Source of the DNA: Planomicrobium sp. CPCC 101079 | Lineage (GTDB): Bacteria > Bacillota > Bacilli > Bacillales_A > Planococcaceae | DNA: 64,000 nt | Direction of reading: 5' to 3' | Assembly (NCBI RefSeq): GCF_007859275.1 | Contig: NZ_VOHC01000028.1 | Span: forward strand, 186,001-250,000 | Shown here: in pieces, positions 17,243-25,747 of the stretch | Numbering within the stretch: the first letter of the stretch is position 1 | Layout: every line of letters begins with the position of its first letter | Program-made: the position numbers and the translations under genes | Notes under the pieces: model-generated | Told to the model about the DNA's origin: nothing | The model's database searches: none | The model's input: only the letters and a program-made list of their open reading frames with translations

Positions 17243-17884
17243 CTATTCGCCTTCTGAAACCACAGTAAACCGCTTGTTCTTATGTTTAGGATCCTCAATT
17301 TCATCAACTAAGGCGATGGCGTAATCCCTGTAACTGATGTAGCTCTCGCCTTTTGAGTTGACGATAAATCCGTCTTCACCCGACTGGTAATAGCCGGTCC
17401 GCATTCCTTCCGGATCAAAAAAAGCAGCCGGACTCAGGAAAGTCCATTGAATCCCTTTTGAAGCCTCCAAATCGGCTAGGTTTTGGCTCTGGTTCAAGGC
17501 AATCGCTTTAAAGGTTTCCGGAAATTCCGGCGTCTCATAAAAGCGCGTCGTTTTTGCTTCATCGACGAACAAACTTCCGGCGCCGCCGACGACAATCATT
17601 CTTGTGTTCGGTGCACCTTTTAATGCTTCAATCAGAAATTTTCCCGCGTCCACATGCTGTTCTGCTTTTTCAACCGGCACGCCAAATGCATTGACTACTA
17701 CGTCAAATTGCTTTAAATCTTCAGCAGTTAAGTTGAAGATTTCTTTTTCCAAAACCTTTACATCTGGCCGTTCAAGTTTTTGGGCATTTCTAACGATGGC
17801 TGTAACGTCATGGCCTCTCACCATCGCTTCTTTCATAATAAGGCTTCCCGCTTTTCCAGTTGCTCCAATAATTCCAACTTTCAT
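17243..17884 (-). CDS. NAD(P)-binding NmrA/SDR-like oxidoreductase (YwnB-like)
   Basis: The 213-residue protein has an atypical SDR Rossmann fold with the nucleotide motif GATGKAG at residues 7-13 and the VVNAFG strand near residue 62. It resembles the YwnB/flavin-reductase-like group. No YxxxK catalytic pair is evident, consistent with a redox-sensing or reductase role of uncertain substrate. The start follows GGGAGG, 23 bp after the preceding LLM gene, so both form an operon. Confidence 0.85.
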   Translation of the reverse strand: MKVGIIGATGKAGSLIMKEAMVRGHDVTAIVRNAQKLERPDVKVLEKEIFNLTAEDLKQFDVVVNAFGVPVEKAEQHVDAGKFLIEALKGAPNTRMIVVGGAGSLFVDEAKTTRFYETPEFPETFKAIALNQSQNLADLEASKGIQWTFLSPAAFFDPEGMRTGYYQSGEDGFIVNSKGESYISYRDYAIALVDEIEDPKHKNKRFTVVSEGE

Positions 17885-17907
17885 TCAGGGTTCCTCCCAG
17901 CGTTTTC

Positions 17908-18912
17908 TTACTGCTCTATGGCATCTTTCAATATTTCATAGGACCGTCTTCTTTTTTCCTGATCGTATATATAAGATACCGCCATCAATTCGTCAATTCC
18001 TAATTCTCCGCAGAAGCGGTTGATTTGTTCGCTCAGGGTGTTCCGGTCCCCTTTGAACGTATACTTCGACATGCCGTGCACCATGCTTTCTTCATAGAAA
18101 TTCCATCTGCCATCCATTGATTCTACTGGCGGCTGAAGAAGATTCCGGGTTCCTCTGACAACGTTCAAGTAAAACAGATCGCTTGAGGTTGAAAGCATTT
18201 CAGCTTCTTCATTGGTTTCTGCCCCAATCACATTAACGCAAACCATTACGTAAGGTTTGGCAAGATATTCGGAAGGTTCGAATTCACTCCGGTAAATGCC
18301 GAGCGCCTGCTCAAGCTGCTGAGGGGCAAAATGTGCAGCAAACACGTAAGGCAAACCGAGACGTGCCGCTAGCTGGGCACTGGACGTGCTCGATCCAAGT
18401 ATAAAAATCGGCACTTCTGTCCCTACTCCAGGATGCGCATGGACCTTTCCTTGGTGTTCGGCAGACTTTAAATAAGTTTGCAGTTCGACCACATCTTGCG
18501 GAAAAACGAAAGCCGTTTCCTGATTGGTTCTGCGCAAAGCATGGGCAGTTTGCATATCGGTTCCCGGCGCACGGCCAAGCCCTAAATTGACTCGTCCCGA
18601 ATACATGGTTTCCAGCGTTCCAAACTGCTCCGCTACAACAAGCGGTGTATGGTTTGGCAGCATGACACCGCCAGAGCCGACTTCAATCGATTCCGTGTTA
18701 TCCAGGACTTTTGCGATTAAAATAGAAGTGGCTGAACTGGCCAGCGTCGGCGTATTGTGATGCTCCGACAGCCAAAAGCGCCGATAGCCTAATCCTTCCA
18801 CGTGTTTCGCCAGCTCGACCATGTCTTGTAATGCCTCTTTGGTTGTATACCCTTCACGCACCGGCACTAAATCCAACACAGATACCGGTATTGCTGTTCG
18901 TACTTCACTCAT
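17908..18912 (-). CDS. LLM-class flavin-dependent oxidoreductase (group 1, YtmO/YceB-like)
   Basis: The 334-residue protein is a luciferase-like flavoenzyme of the MsnO8-type group. It has the early segment SVLDLVPV, the WLSEHHNTP stretch near residue 48 and [18 protein letters not shown] near residue 80. Members are monooxygenases with mostly unknown substrates, distinct from the SsuD-like protein at 11121. It is the first gene of a two-gene operon with the NmrA-like protein, a possible redox pair. Start ATG 18912 follows AAAGGGCG. Confidence 0.87.
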   Translation of the reverse strand: MSEVRTAIPVSVLDLVPVREGYTTKEALQDMVELAKHVEGLGYRRFWLSEHHNTPTLASSATSILIAKVLDNTESIEVGSGGVMLPNHTPLVVAEQFGTLETMYSGRVNLGLGRAPGTDMQTAHALRRTNQETAFVFPQDVVELQTYLKSAEHQGKVHAHPGVGTEVPIFILGSSTSSAQLAARLGLPYVFAAHFAPQQLEQALGIYRSEFEPSEYLAKPYVMVCVNVIGAETNEEAEMLSTSSDLFYLNVVRGTRNLLQPPVESMDGRWNFYEESMVHGMSKYTFKGDRNTLSEQINRFCGELGIDELMAVSYIYDQEKRRRSYEILKDAIEQ

Positions 18913-18992
18913 TTCTTAACGCCCTTTCTTCTATAGCTGTACTTTAAGCATAGAACCAGAAAATCTTGAATACAAACTTTCTGCTTGCAGCT

Positions 18993-19979
18993 TTAAGAAG
19001 TCGGCGTTTCTTTTGATAGGCTGCGCCATGTGTCGATTTTATCGTCTTCGTCGAATTCGATAATTACGTCCGTGACGCCTTTCACCCCTTCTTTGATTCG
19101 TTTTTCAATATAATCCCTGACATCGTCCGCTTCTGCTATGGTCATTTTAGGATCTACTTCCAGCTTCAATTCAATGTGGAAGCTTTCCCCTTCTTTGATG
19201 ACATCCAAGTCTTGGATATCCCGAACTTTTTCATGCTGTAAAACTTTGGCTCCGATTCTTGCCTGCATCTTTACATCAGCTACACCAAGCGCCCCTGCCG
19301 CATTATCCAGGAATACCCGTCCTACTACCAGAATCAGCATGGCACCAATAATGATGGATGCATAACCGGTAGCGCTGTGAAACGGGGTATATGTCGAAAT
19401 GACAATCGCCAGTAATGCCAGCACCGCTCCGCCGACCGCTACATTATCCTCCAAAAAGACCAATTTTGTGGCTGGCTTCGCTTCTTTTACGTGCTTGTAG
19501 CTTTGAAAGACGAATTTCATTCCGCTGATTTTTTCCGCAGGCAGATGTTCTGTGATTTCCCTCATCGCTTTTTGAAGGACAAAAGCCTCCAATAAAGCAG
19601 AAGCGCCCAGCACGCTGATATTCAGCCAAAACCAGTCTTCCGAATGCGTGGTATCGGAAATATGATGAATGCCTTCTACAATGGTTTCGTAAGCTAAAAC
19701 ACCGACAACCAATACTGCCCCCAGCAAAACCAAATTGACCAAACGGCCAAAACCGCCTGGAAACCGTTCCGTAGGGGCTTTCTTACTCAAGGCAGAACCG
19801 ACAAAAACAAACAATTGGTTGGCGGCATCGCCAAAACTATGCATCATTTCGGCAAACATCGCGACATTTCCTGTAATTAGATAAGCGATGGTTTTGATAA
19901 TCGCAACAATAGTATTGACGCAAGCAGCCCAAAAAGCGGACTTTGTTCCTCCTTTTAGGAGTCGAAAAAATTCTCTCAC
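18993..19979 (-). CDS. Cation diffusion facilitator (ZnT9/CzcD-related) transporter
   Basis: The 328-residue protein has about six membrane helices. The first metal motif is H47-SFG-D51 and the second (EDNVAVGG) lies near residue 178. A C-terminal cytosolic CDF domain (from about residue 225) contains the HIELKLEVDP strand. It is predicted to export divalent cations such as Zn, Mn or Fe against protons. Start is GTG 19979, with a modest GGGGAG site about 12 bases upstream. No metal regulator is adjacent. Confidence 0.9.
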   Translation of the reverse strand: MREFFRLLKGGTKSAFWAACVNTIVAIIKTIAYLITGNVAMFAEMMHSFGDAANQLFVFVGSALSKKAPTERFPGGFGRLVNLVLLGAVLVVGVLAYETIVEGIHHISDTTHSEDWFWLNISVLGASALLEAFVLQKAMREITEHLPAEKISGMKFVFQSYKHVKEAKPATKLVFLEDNVAVGGAVLALLAIVISTYTPFHSATGYASIIIGAMLILVVGRVFLDNAAGALGVADVKMQARIGAKVLQHEKVRDIQDLDVIKEGESFHIELKLEVDPKMTIAEADDVRDYIEKRIKEGVKGVTDVIIEFDEDDKIDTWRSLSKETPTS

Positions 19980-20076
19980 TCGGCTTCATCTCCCCGTTTA
20001 CTTTAACTTTCTGCTATTCTTTTTGTTCCCCAATTTCAAGAAGCTCACACGTAAACGCCAAAAATTCGGCATAGAA

Positions 20077-20108
20077 AAGGGAGAGCCATTTTTCATGGCT
20101 CTCCTTTT
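20077..20108 (-). terminator. Terminator of yhfI-like gene
   Basis: A 12-bp stem (20077-20088 with 20094-20105) with T/A runs on both sides. Confidence 0.85.
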
Positions 20109-20114
20109 TGCACT

Positions 20115-20852
20115 TTAAATTTCGTAAACTTTACCAATTTCAGCAAACGCTGCGATGCCGCTATACGTTTCTTGAGCCGCTTGAAGAATTTCATCGAGGC
20201 TGCCGTATTGCGGCAAATGCGTCAACAGCAATTTGCCCACACCTGCTTTTTCTGCAAGAGTACCAGCTTGGCTCCCACTCATATGCCCTTCAATAATGCC
20301 GATGTACTTTTCATATAAATTGGATTCAGCTACTAGTAGATCTGCGCCTTCAGCAAAGCCAACCAAGGCTTCTGTCCATTCCGTGTCTGCTGTAAAGACC
20401 ACCGATTTCCCATTGGAAGAAAACCGGAGGGCTAAACAATACACCGGATGGACCGTTTCACAAAACGACACTTCCCAGGGCCCAATTTGAATTTTCTCCT
20501 CTACATTTAACGCTCTTCCTTCAGTGACTCCTTTAAAAGAGAGCTGGTCGAACGCTTCTTTGTCTTTGTCATGGGCAAAAATCGGCAAGGGTATGTTGTC
20601 CCACTCTTTTAACTGCATGCCAATCATCGCCGCATGCTGCAAAACACCGATATCCGCAATATGGTCTGCATGATAATGGCTGATAACTACCGCGTCGATT
20701 TTGCGCAGCTCCGTGTAATTCTGTACCGCTGCCAACACTCCGCTTCCGCAATCAACTAAACATCGGAAACCATCTTGTTCAATCAAAAATGAAGAAGTCG
20801 CTTCGTTTTTATTCGGGAAAGCTCCCCAAATCCCAATTGGTGTAACCTTCAT
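20115..20852 (-). CDS. yhfI: MBL-fold metallohydrolase, YhfI-like
   Basis: The 245-residue protein is a metallo-beta-lactamase-fold hydrolase, with the zinc motif H59-Y-H61-A-D63-H64, a late histidine in the LLTHLPQYG segment (about residue 222) and an AESNLY segment near residue 195. It resembles YhfI and the RNase Z-type fold, but lacks the exosite of RNase Z; substrate unknown. The frame opens upstream, but the ATG at 20852 has CAAAGGAG. It diverges from yflT. Confidence 0.85.
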   Translation of the reverse strand: MKVTPIGIWGAFPNKNEATSSFLIEQDGFRCLVDCGSGVLAAVQNYTELRKIDAVVISHYHADHIADIGVLQHAAMIGMQLKEWDNIPLPIFAHDKDKEAFDQLSFKGVTEGRALNVEEKIQIGPWEVSFCETVHPVYCLALRFSSNGKSVVFTADTEWTEALVGFAEGADLLVAESNLYEKYIGIIEGHMSGSQAGTLAEKAGVGKLLLTHLPQYGSLDEILQAAQETYSGIAAFAEIGKVYEI

Positions 20853-20912
20853 AAAACCGCTCCTTTGCCAATTTGTTTTCTTCAGTATACCTGATTCAAT
20901 CAAAGCCATCTT

Positions 20913-20938
20913 GTTTAGGCGTTATTTATGTGTGGTAT
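20913..20938 (+). promoter_or_regulatory. SigB promoter of yflT homologue
   Basis: GTTTAG at 20913-20918 is followed after 14 bases by TGGTAT at 20933-20938, close to the SigB consensus GTTTAA/GGGTAT. YflT-type genes are SigB-dependent in Bacillus, which supports this call and the downstream start at 20977. Confidence 0.65.
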
Positions 20939-20976
20939 GTATACAAATGAGTGATAATCAAATTGGAGGGATTACT

Positions 20977-21303
20977 TTGACAGTAAAACTAACAGTAGAA
21001 AACGCGGTACAAGCAAAAGCGGAAATTGAAAGATTGCAAAGCCAAGGATATAGCGATGACAATATTTATATTTTCGCCCATGACAAACGCCGTGAAGAGG
21101 ATATCACTGAAGCGTTGGATACTGAAAGTGTCGGCATGAAAGAACAAGGCTTTCTGACCGGCATGAAAAACATGACTAGTTCCCGTGGAGACGAGCTTCG
21201 GGCCCAAATGGCCGCAGTCGGTTTATCCGATCAAGAAGCCGAAGAATACGAAGAAGAGCTTGATAAAGGAAAATTAGTGATCATTGCATCTAAAGACGAA
21301 TAA
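20977..21303 (+). CDS. yflT: General stress protein of the YflT (17M) family
   Basis: The 108-residue protein matches the general-stress protein 17M/YflT family: an N-terminal alpha/beta unit beginning TVKLTVENAV, YIFAHDK at about residue 28, a middle loop, and a C-terminal LSDQEAEEYEEEL helix. It is soluble and its function in stress is unknown. The start is TTG 20977 with GGAGGG 6 bases before. An upstream in-frame TTG at 20911 falls inside the promoter, so it is rejected. It is a single gene with its own terminator. Confidence 0.88.
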   Translation: MTVKLTVENAVQAKAEIERLQSQGYSDDNIYIFAHDKRREEDITEALDTESVGMKEQGFLTGMKNMTSSRGDELRAQMAAVGLSDQEAEEYEEELDKGKLVIIASKDE

Positions 21304-21311
21304 GCAATACA

Positions 21312-21343
21312 AAAGGCCGCTTCTCTTCTAGAGAACGGCCTTT
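21312..21343 (+). terminator. Terminator after yflT
   Basis: AAAGGCCG and CGGCCTTT pair around an inner TCTC/GAGA stem, followed by a T-rich tail. Confidence 0.8.
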
Positions 21344-21454
21344 CACTTTTCAATATAATGAAAATTTTTTATATTTTTATTATTCTAACTTAAACATTTT
21401 TCTTCCAGTTACTTAGGGAAATAGTTAGGAACACTGGAAGTACCGTTCTTCTCA

Positions 21455-21483
21455 TTGATATAGCATTTGATTTTTGCTATATT
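21455..21483 (+). promoter_or_regulatory. SigA promoter with inverted repeat before ykvI
   Basis: TTGATA at 21455-21460 and TATATT at 21478-21483 are 17 bases apart. An 8-bp inverted repeat (21458-21465 with 21475-21482, arms ATATAGCA and TGCTATAT) spans both elements and could be a repressor site. Confidence 0.55.
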
Positions 21484-21551
21484 TGAATAAGTTTAATTTT
21501 CGAAATGATAGCATCGCAGCTTTTTTCTGCAGGGCATCAAGGGGGAACGGA

Positions 21552-22610
21552 ATGAAGAACAGCATAAAAATGGGCAGCGCCTTTATCGGCATTATCGTGG
21601 GAGCAGGTTTCGCTTCTGGACAGGAGATCCTTCAGTATTTCACGAGTTTCGGTATGATGGGCATCATTATAGCCGGTATCGCAACAGCCTTATTTGCTTA
21701 TTTGGGCATGAATTTAACACTTCTCGGCAGCCGGATGCAGACCACTTCCCACAAAGAAGTGGTTTACGGCATCAGCGGTAAAGTATTTGGAAGAGTTGTC
21801 GATTACATCATTATTTTCACTTTGTTCGGCGTAGGGGTAGTGATGATTGCAGGAGCAGGTTCTTTAGTGTCCCAGCAATTTGGACTGCCGGCAATTGCTG
21901 GCAGCACGTTGATGACAGTGTTGGTCATTGTAACCATTATGCTCAATGTCCACAAAGTCATTGCCATCATTGGCAGCATTACGCCATTTTTAATCTTGAT
22001 GGTTGTGGTATTGGCTATATATAGTTTGGTGACAATGGACAGCTCGTTCGCCAATCTTGACTCAATCGCTCAACAACAAGTATCTGCCGTGCCTAACTGG
22101 TTTTTATCAGCCTTTAACTATGTATCTTTTAACATTGCGTTAGGTGCTTCAATGGCAATCGTGATGGGCGGTACGGAAAAAGATGAAAAAGTGGCGGCAC
22201 GCGGCGGCTTGATCGGTGGGCTCGGGCTTGGAATTCTGATTATCTTAAGCCACTTGGCAATTTTTTCTAAAGTGGATGCAGTCGGCAATGCAGATATGCC
22301 GATGCTGCAAATTGCGAATGACATTTCCCCTATCCTCGGGTTTTTCATGTCGATCATCTTATTTGGAATGATTTTTAATACCGCAGTCGGGATGGTCTTT
22401 GCATTCTCTGCTCGATTTTTCGAGTTCGGCACGGCAAAATTCCGGATTTTCGTGATTATCACTGGAGTGGTTTCGTTTATCCTAAGCTTTGTCGGCTTTA
22501 AAAATCTTGTCAACGACTTCTATCCGGTTGTGGGCTATCTCGGCTTTTTCCTGGTAGGGGCAATCATTGTTGCAGCTTTCAGGTACCACAGAAAAACAGC
22601 TACAATTTAA
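21552..22610 (+). CDS. ykvI: YkvI-like membrane transporter
   Basis: The 352-residue protein has about ten hydrophobic segments and begins with the IIVGAGFASGQEILQYF motif (about residues 13-29), typical of YkvI proteins distantly related to the LeuT/APC fold. Substrate is not established. The ATG at 21552 has AAGGGGG upstream; an open frame extending to 21474 lies within the promoter and is rejected. It is a single-gene unit. Confidence 0.85.
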   Translation: MKNSIKMGSAFIGIIVGAGFASGQEILQYFTSFGMMGIIIAGIATALFAYLGMNLTLLGSRMQTTSHKEVVYGISGKVFGRVVDYIIIFTLFGVGVVMIAGAGSLVSQQFGLPAIAGSTLMTVLVIVTIMLNVHKVIAIIGSITPFLILMVVVLAIYSLVTMDSSFANLDSIAQQQVSAVPNWFLSAFNYVSFNIALGASMAIVMGGTEKDEKVAARGGLIGGLGLGILIILSHLAIFSKVDAVGNADMPMLQIANDISPILGFFMSIILFGMIFNTAVGMVFAFSARFFEFGTAKFRIFVIITGVVSFILSFVGFKNLVNDFYPVVGYLGFFLVGAIIVAAFRYHRKTATI

Positions 22611-22634
22611 TTAATTTTTTCTCAAAAATCCCAG

Positions 22635-22669
22635 CCGCCAAAGCAGGCAATTCCGCTTTGGCGGTTTTT
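22635..22669 (+). terminator. Terminator after ykvI
   Basis: A 10-bp perfect stem (22635-22644 with 22655-22664) followed by a T run. Confidence 0.88.
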
Positions 22670-22716
22670 CATGATATGGTTCTAGTTAGATAATAACCTG
22701 AAAGGAGTGCTCATTG

Positions 22717-23871
22717 ATGGAGTCGTTCGTCAAAACACCCGAACAGCAAAAGTTGCTGGATCAACTCAAAGAATTGCAGCCAGCTTTCCAAAAACGCGAA
22801 CCGGAATTGGACGCTCTTGGTTCTTTTCCTTTCAACAATATTGCCGATTTAAAAAAACTGGATTACCATACGCTGACATTGCCAAAAGAGTTCGGCGGAC
22901 AAGGATTCGGCCTTTATGAATACATACTTGCCCAAGAAGCAATTTCAGAAGGATCCGGCGCCACCGGCCTATCCATCGGCTGGCATGTCGGCATTGTCCT
23001 CGAATATGCCGAAAACCGGCATTGGCATCGGGAATCGGCTGATTGGCTGATGGAAAAAATACAGCATGGTGCGCTCATTAATACTGCTGCGACTGAGAAC
23101 AATGCAGGCAGTCCGCTGCGTGGCGCGTTGCCAAGAACGACAGCTGTGCAGGACGGAAATGAGTGGGTCCTCAATGGCGAAAAGACATATACGTCGCTCG
23201 CCCCTGTCCTCGATTATATTTTTGTGACCGCTACAACTGAGAACAGCACTGTCATGACGTTTATCGTTCCGCGCGATGCAGAAGGCGTCTCGATCGACGA
23301 CTCATGGGACATGCTCGCCATGCGGGGAACAGCAAGCCAAACGCTCATATTGGACAATGTCCGCATCCCTGTTTCTTATGTACTGAAACCATCCCATGCT
23401 CAAACACCGGCAAAAGGCTGGCTGCTTCATATTCCAGCTTGTTATATCGGCATCGCCGCTGCCGCGCGGACGTATGCTGTGCAGTTTGCAGCGGGCTATA
23501 TTCCCGCTTCGCTTGGCAAACCTATTGCAGAAACGCCGAATATCAAGCAACTCATTGGTGAGATGGAACTGGAACTAGCCACCGCCCGCCACCTGCTATA
23601 TGGTACAGTCGAACGCTACGAACATGCTGAAGACAAAGCAATGCTGGCTGAAGCGTTGAGCATCACGAAAATTGCCGTTACCAATGCAGCCATCGGCATC
23701 GTCGACAAAGCGATGAAAATTGTCGGTTCCCGTGCCTTATCGGAATCAAATCCGATGCACCGCCATTATTTAAATGTGCGCGCTGGCCTATATAACCCGC
23801 CGATGGAAGATATGGTCAAAGCCCAGCTTGCCAGCCAGGCAATCGGAATTTTTCGCGCGGAAGAAAATTGA
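22717..23871 (+). CDS. Acyl-CoA dehydrogenase-like flavoprotein (YdbM-like) lacking the usual base
   Basis: The 384-residue protein has the acyl-CoA dehydrogenase fold: N-terminal helices, a middle beta domain with AATENNAGSP and a TTG-free FAD region, and C-terminal helices. In the position of the catalytic glutamate of medium-chain enzymes (IYEGT), this protein has LYNPP, with Asn360. The alternative glutamate on helix G is also absent. It may be a monooxygenase-like member or have a different base. ATG 22717 follows AAAGGAG. The ykvR gene starts 18 bp downstream, so they are one operon. Confidence 0.85.
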   Translation: MESFVKTPEQQKLLDQLKELQPAFQKREPELDALGSFPFNNIADLKKLDYHTLTLPKEFGGQGFGLYEYILAQEAISEGSGATGLSIGWHVGIVLEYAENRHWHRESADWLMEKIQHGALINTAATENNAGSPLRGALPRTTAVQDGNEWVLNGEKTYTSLAPVLDYIFVTATTENSTVMTFIVPRDAEGVSIDDSWDMLAMRGTASQTLILDNVRIPVSYVLKPSHAQTPAKGWLLHIPACYIGIAAAARTYAVQFAAGYIPASLGKPIAETPNIKQLIGEMELELATARHLLYGTVERYEHAEDKAMLAEALSITKIAVTNAAIGIVDKAMKIVGSRALSESNPMHRHYLNVRAGLYNPPMEDMVKAQLASQAIGIFRAEEN

Positions 23872-23889
23872 AAGGTGGAGAAAAGCAAA

Positions 23890-24186
23890 ATGACCCTAGT
23901 ATGGATTGATGATACCAAAATTGATGCCTTGAACTTTCGAGCAGAAACTATACCCGACGCTGTTTCAGGGAAGAAAAAGCAGAAAATCACTTTTGATTTT
24001 AAAGTGACGAGCGCAGAGTACCACGATATTGCCGTCTTGTTGTATAAAATGGAGTTTCGCATTCGAGTTCCTGAAAAAGAAATGGATTTTTTTGCTGCAA
24101 TTTCCAACTATTCGACTTCCATCACCAATCTTTATAAAGAAAATCAAGTGGCTGACTATAAGCTGGAATTGACAGAGAAAGCATAA
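23890..24186 (+). CDS. ykvR: DUF3219 protein YkvR
   Basis: The 98-residue protein matches YkvR/DUF3219: a beta-rich small fold with the conserved DFKVTSAEYHDIAVLLY motif (residues about 37-53) and SNYSTSITNLY near residue 76. Function is unknown. The ATG follows GGTGGAG. It probably shares a transcript with the acyl-CoA dehydrogenase-like gene, an arrangement I know no reason for. Confidence 0.85.
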   Translation: MTLVWIDDTKIDALNFRAETIPDAVSGKKKQKITFDFKVTSAEYHDIAVLLYKMEFRIRVPEKEMDFFAAISNYSTSITNLYKENQVADYKLELTEKA

Positions 24187-24192
24187 AGCAAG

Positions 24193-24230
24193 AACTGCCC
24201 ACACCCCTAAATGGGTGTGGGCAGTTCTTT
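24193..24230. terminator. Very strong bidirectional terminator
   Basis: A 14-bp perfect stem (24193-24206 with 24213-24226) with a 6-base loop. It separates the convergent ykvR and DUF3006 genes. Confidence 0.9.
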
Positions 24231-24233
24231 TCA

Positions 24234-24491
24234 TCATCTTTTGAAACGGCTTCCGGACTTGCTTCTTAGCCGCTGCATTAAGTTTTTTGCCCGTGCAGCT
24301 TTAGCTTTAGCCAAATTTTCGTCCACTTCAATCGATACAACTTCTCCTTCATTCATCGTGATGGTAAACCATGAATGTACTTGGCTGCCTTCAGGCAATT
24401 GAGAAGCAGGAATGACAATTTCCCGGCCATATTCTTCTAATAAAATCACTGCATTGGAGCCATCCTCGATTCGGTCAAGCATCCCTCTCAT
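24234..24491 (-). CDS. DUF3006 domain protein
   Basis: The 85-residue protein matches DUF3006: a small beta-barrel with MLDRIEDGSNAVILLEE at its N-terminus and a basic C-terminal tail (KSGSRFKR). DUF3006 genes are often beside secreted ComEC-like MBL proteins, as here. It has no signal peptide. The ATG at 24491 sits 1 bp after the preceding stop with GGGGGGAG upstream, so translation is coupled. It may bind or regulate the MBL-HhH lipoprotein; this is inference. Confidence 0.8.
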   Translation of the reverse strand: MRGMLDRIEDGSNAVILLEEYGREIVIPASQLPEGSQVHSWFTITMNEGEVVSIEVDENLAKAKAARAKNLMQRLRSKSGSRFKR

Positions 24492-24492
24492 C

Positions 24493-25587
24493 CTATTCTC
24501 CCCCCAAACAAGCAAGACCTTGTTCTTTGATATTCTTAAGTTTTGCAGGTCCAATGCCTTTTATTTCCGTTAGTTGGTCGATTGTCCGGAATGGCCGTTC
24601 CTCAATGATATCTTTTGCAAAAGCAGGTCCGATGCCTTCGATTTCCTGCAGTTCTGCAGAAGAAGCGGCGTTCAAATCGATGCACCGATTCTTGCCTTCT
24701 TTAACAAGTCCGTTCCGTTCCGCCGATACGCTGTATGTCTTTCCATCTGTCTCTATAATGACAGTGCCATTGACGTCGGTGCCGTACACTTCCGCTCCAG
24801 CGTTTTCTGCAGCAGCCAATACTTCCGCATGGGGATGGCCATATGAATTATCCGCTCCTGCACTATAAATAGCGATTTCAGGTGAAACTGCCTTTAAGAA
24901 GGCATTGCCCGTGGACGTATTAGAGCCATGGTGCCCCAAATGCAAAATTTCAGCGTCCAAATCTATTCCGCTATCAATCATGGTCTGCTCTTCTTTAATG
25001 CCGGAATCGCCCGTAAAGACGAACCGGATATCCCCGTACGACAGCCGGAACGAAATCGATTCTTCGTTCGCCTTTCCTGTGGCCGTTTCCGGATACAACA
25101 CTTCGATTTTCATATCTCCCAGATCGAATACTTCTCCGCTCCGAGGCTCGTAATAATCTATGCCAGTGGAGTCGATTGCCTCCAATGTTTCGATAAAGGT
25201 ATCAGATGTACTTTCGTTGCCCGACATCCACACTTCCCCAACGTCAAAGTTATTGATGATATCAGCGAGTTGCCCAATATGGTCGGAATCGGGATGGGTC
25301 CCGACAGCAATATCGATTTTTTGAATGCCTTGCTTTTCTAGATAATCGACGGCATCCGTAGAATTCCAATCGCCTGCATCAATGAGCATCGTATAACCTT
25401 CCATCTCAAGCAGAGTCGAATCTCCCTGCCCAACATCAATAAAGTGCACTTTTAAGCCGCCAGCCTGCTGCTTTTGGGCTGTTTGCTTTTCTGGTTCAGC
25501 CTCTTCTGCCTGCTCTCCTGGGCGAATACAAGCCGCCAGCAGTAATAAAATCAGTATGCTATAGAAAATTAGCCATTTTTTCTTCAA
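24493..25587 (-). CDS. Secreted MBL-fold plus helix-hairpin-helix lipoprotein (ComEC/ComEA-like)
   Basis: The 364-residue protein has a signal peptide with lipobox LAAC (Cys20), an MBL domain like the soluble part of ComEC with H98-P-D100-S-D102-H103, and two helix-hairpin-helix motifs (residues 303-364) resembling ComEA. It lacks the membrane channel of real ComEC. The likely activity is an extracellular nuclease or phosphodiesterase that binds DNA through the HhH repeat. It is transcribed with the DUF3006 gene. Confidence 0.88.
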   Translation of the reverse strand: MKKKWLIFYSILILLLLAACIRPGEQAEEAEPEKQTAQKQQAGGLKVHFIDVGQGDSTLLEMEGYTMLIDAGDWNSTDAVDYLEKQGIQKIDIAVGTHPDSDHIGQLADIINNFDVGEVWMSGNESTSDTFIETLEAIDSTGIDYYEPRSGEVFDLGDMKIEVLYPETATGKANEESISFRLSYGDIRFVFTGDSGIKEEQTMIDSGIDLDAEILHLGHHGSNTSTGNAFLKAVSPEIAIYSAGADNSYGHPHAEVLAAAENAGAEVYGTDVNGTVIIETDGKTYSVSAERNGLVKEGKNRCIDLNAASSAELQEIEGIGPAFAKDIIEERPFRTIDQLTEIKGIGPAKLKNIKEQGLACLGGE

Positions 25588-25690
25588 GGACTCCCCCTCA
25601 TTTCATACTGCATTTTACCATAAGGCATAGGGTTCTTTCTCTTTTTGCCCTTTCTTCAGCGCACCAGGCAGATAACCATACCCAATCGCA

Positions 25691-25725
25691 ACAAAGCCGC
25701 TTCAGAAATTCCGAAGCGGCCTTGT
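25691..25725 (-). terminator. Terminator of the glg-SDR transcript
   Basis: GCCGCTTC and GAAGCGGC pair around a 9-base loop; the T-rich tail is on the minus side. Confidence 0.8.
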
Positions 25726-25747
25726 TCTGCTTTTTTAAGTTGGAGCA

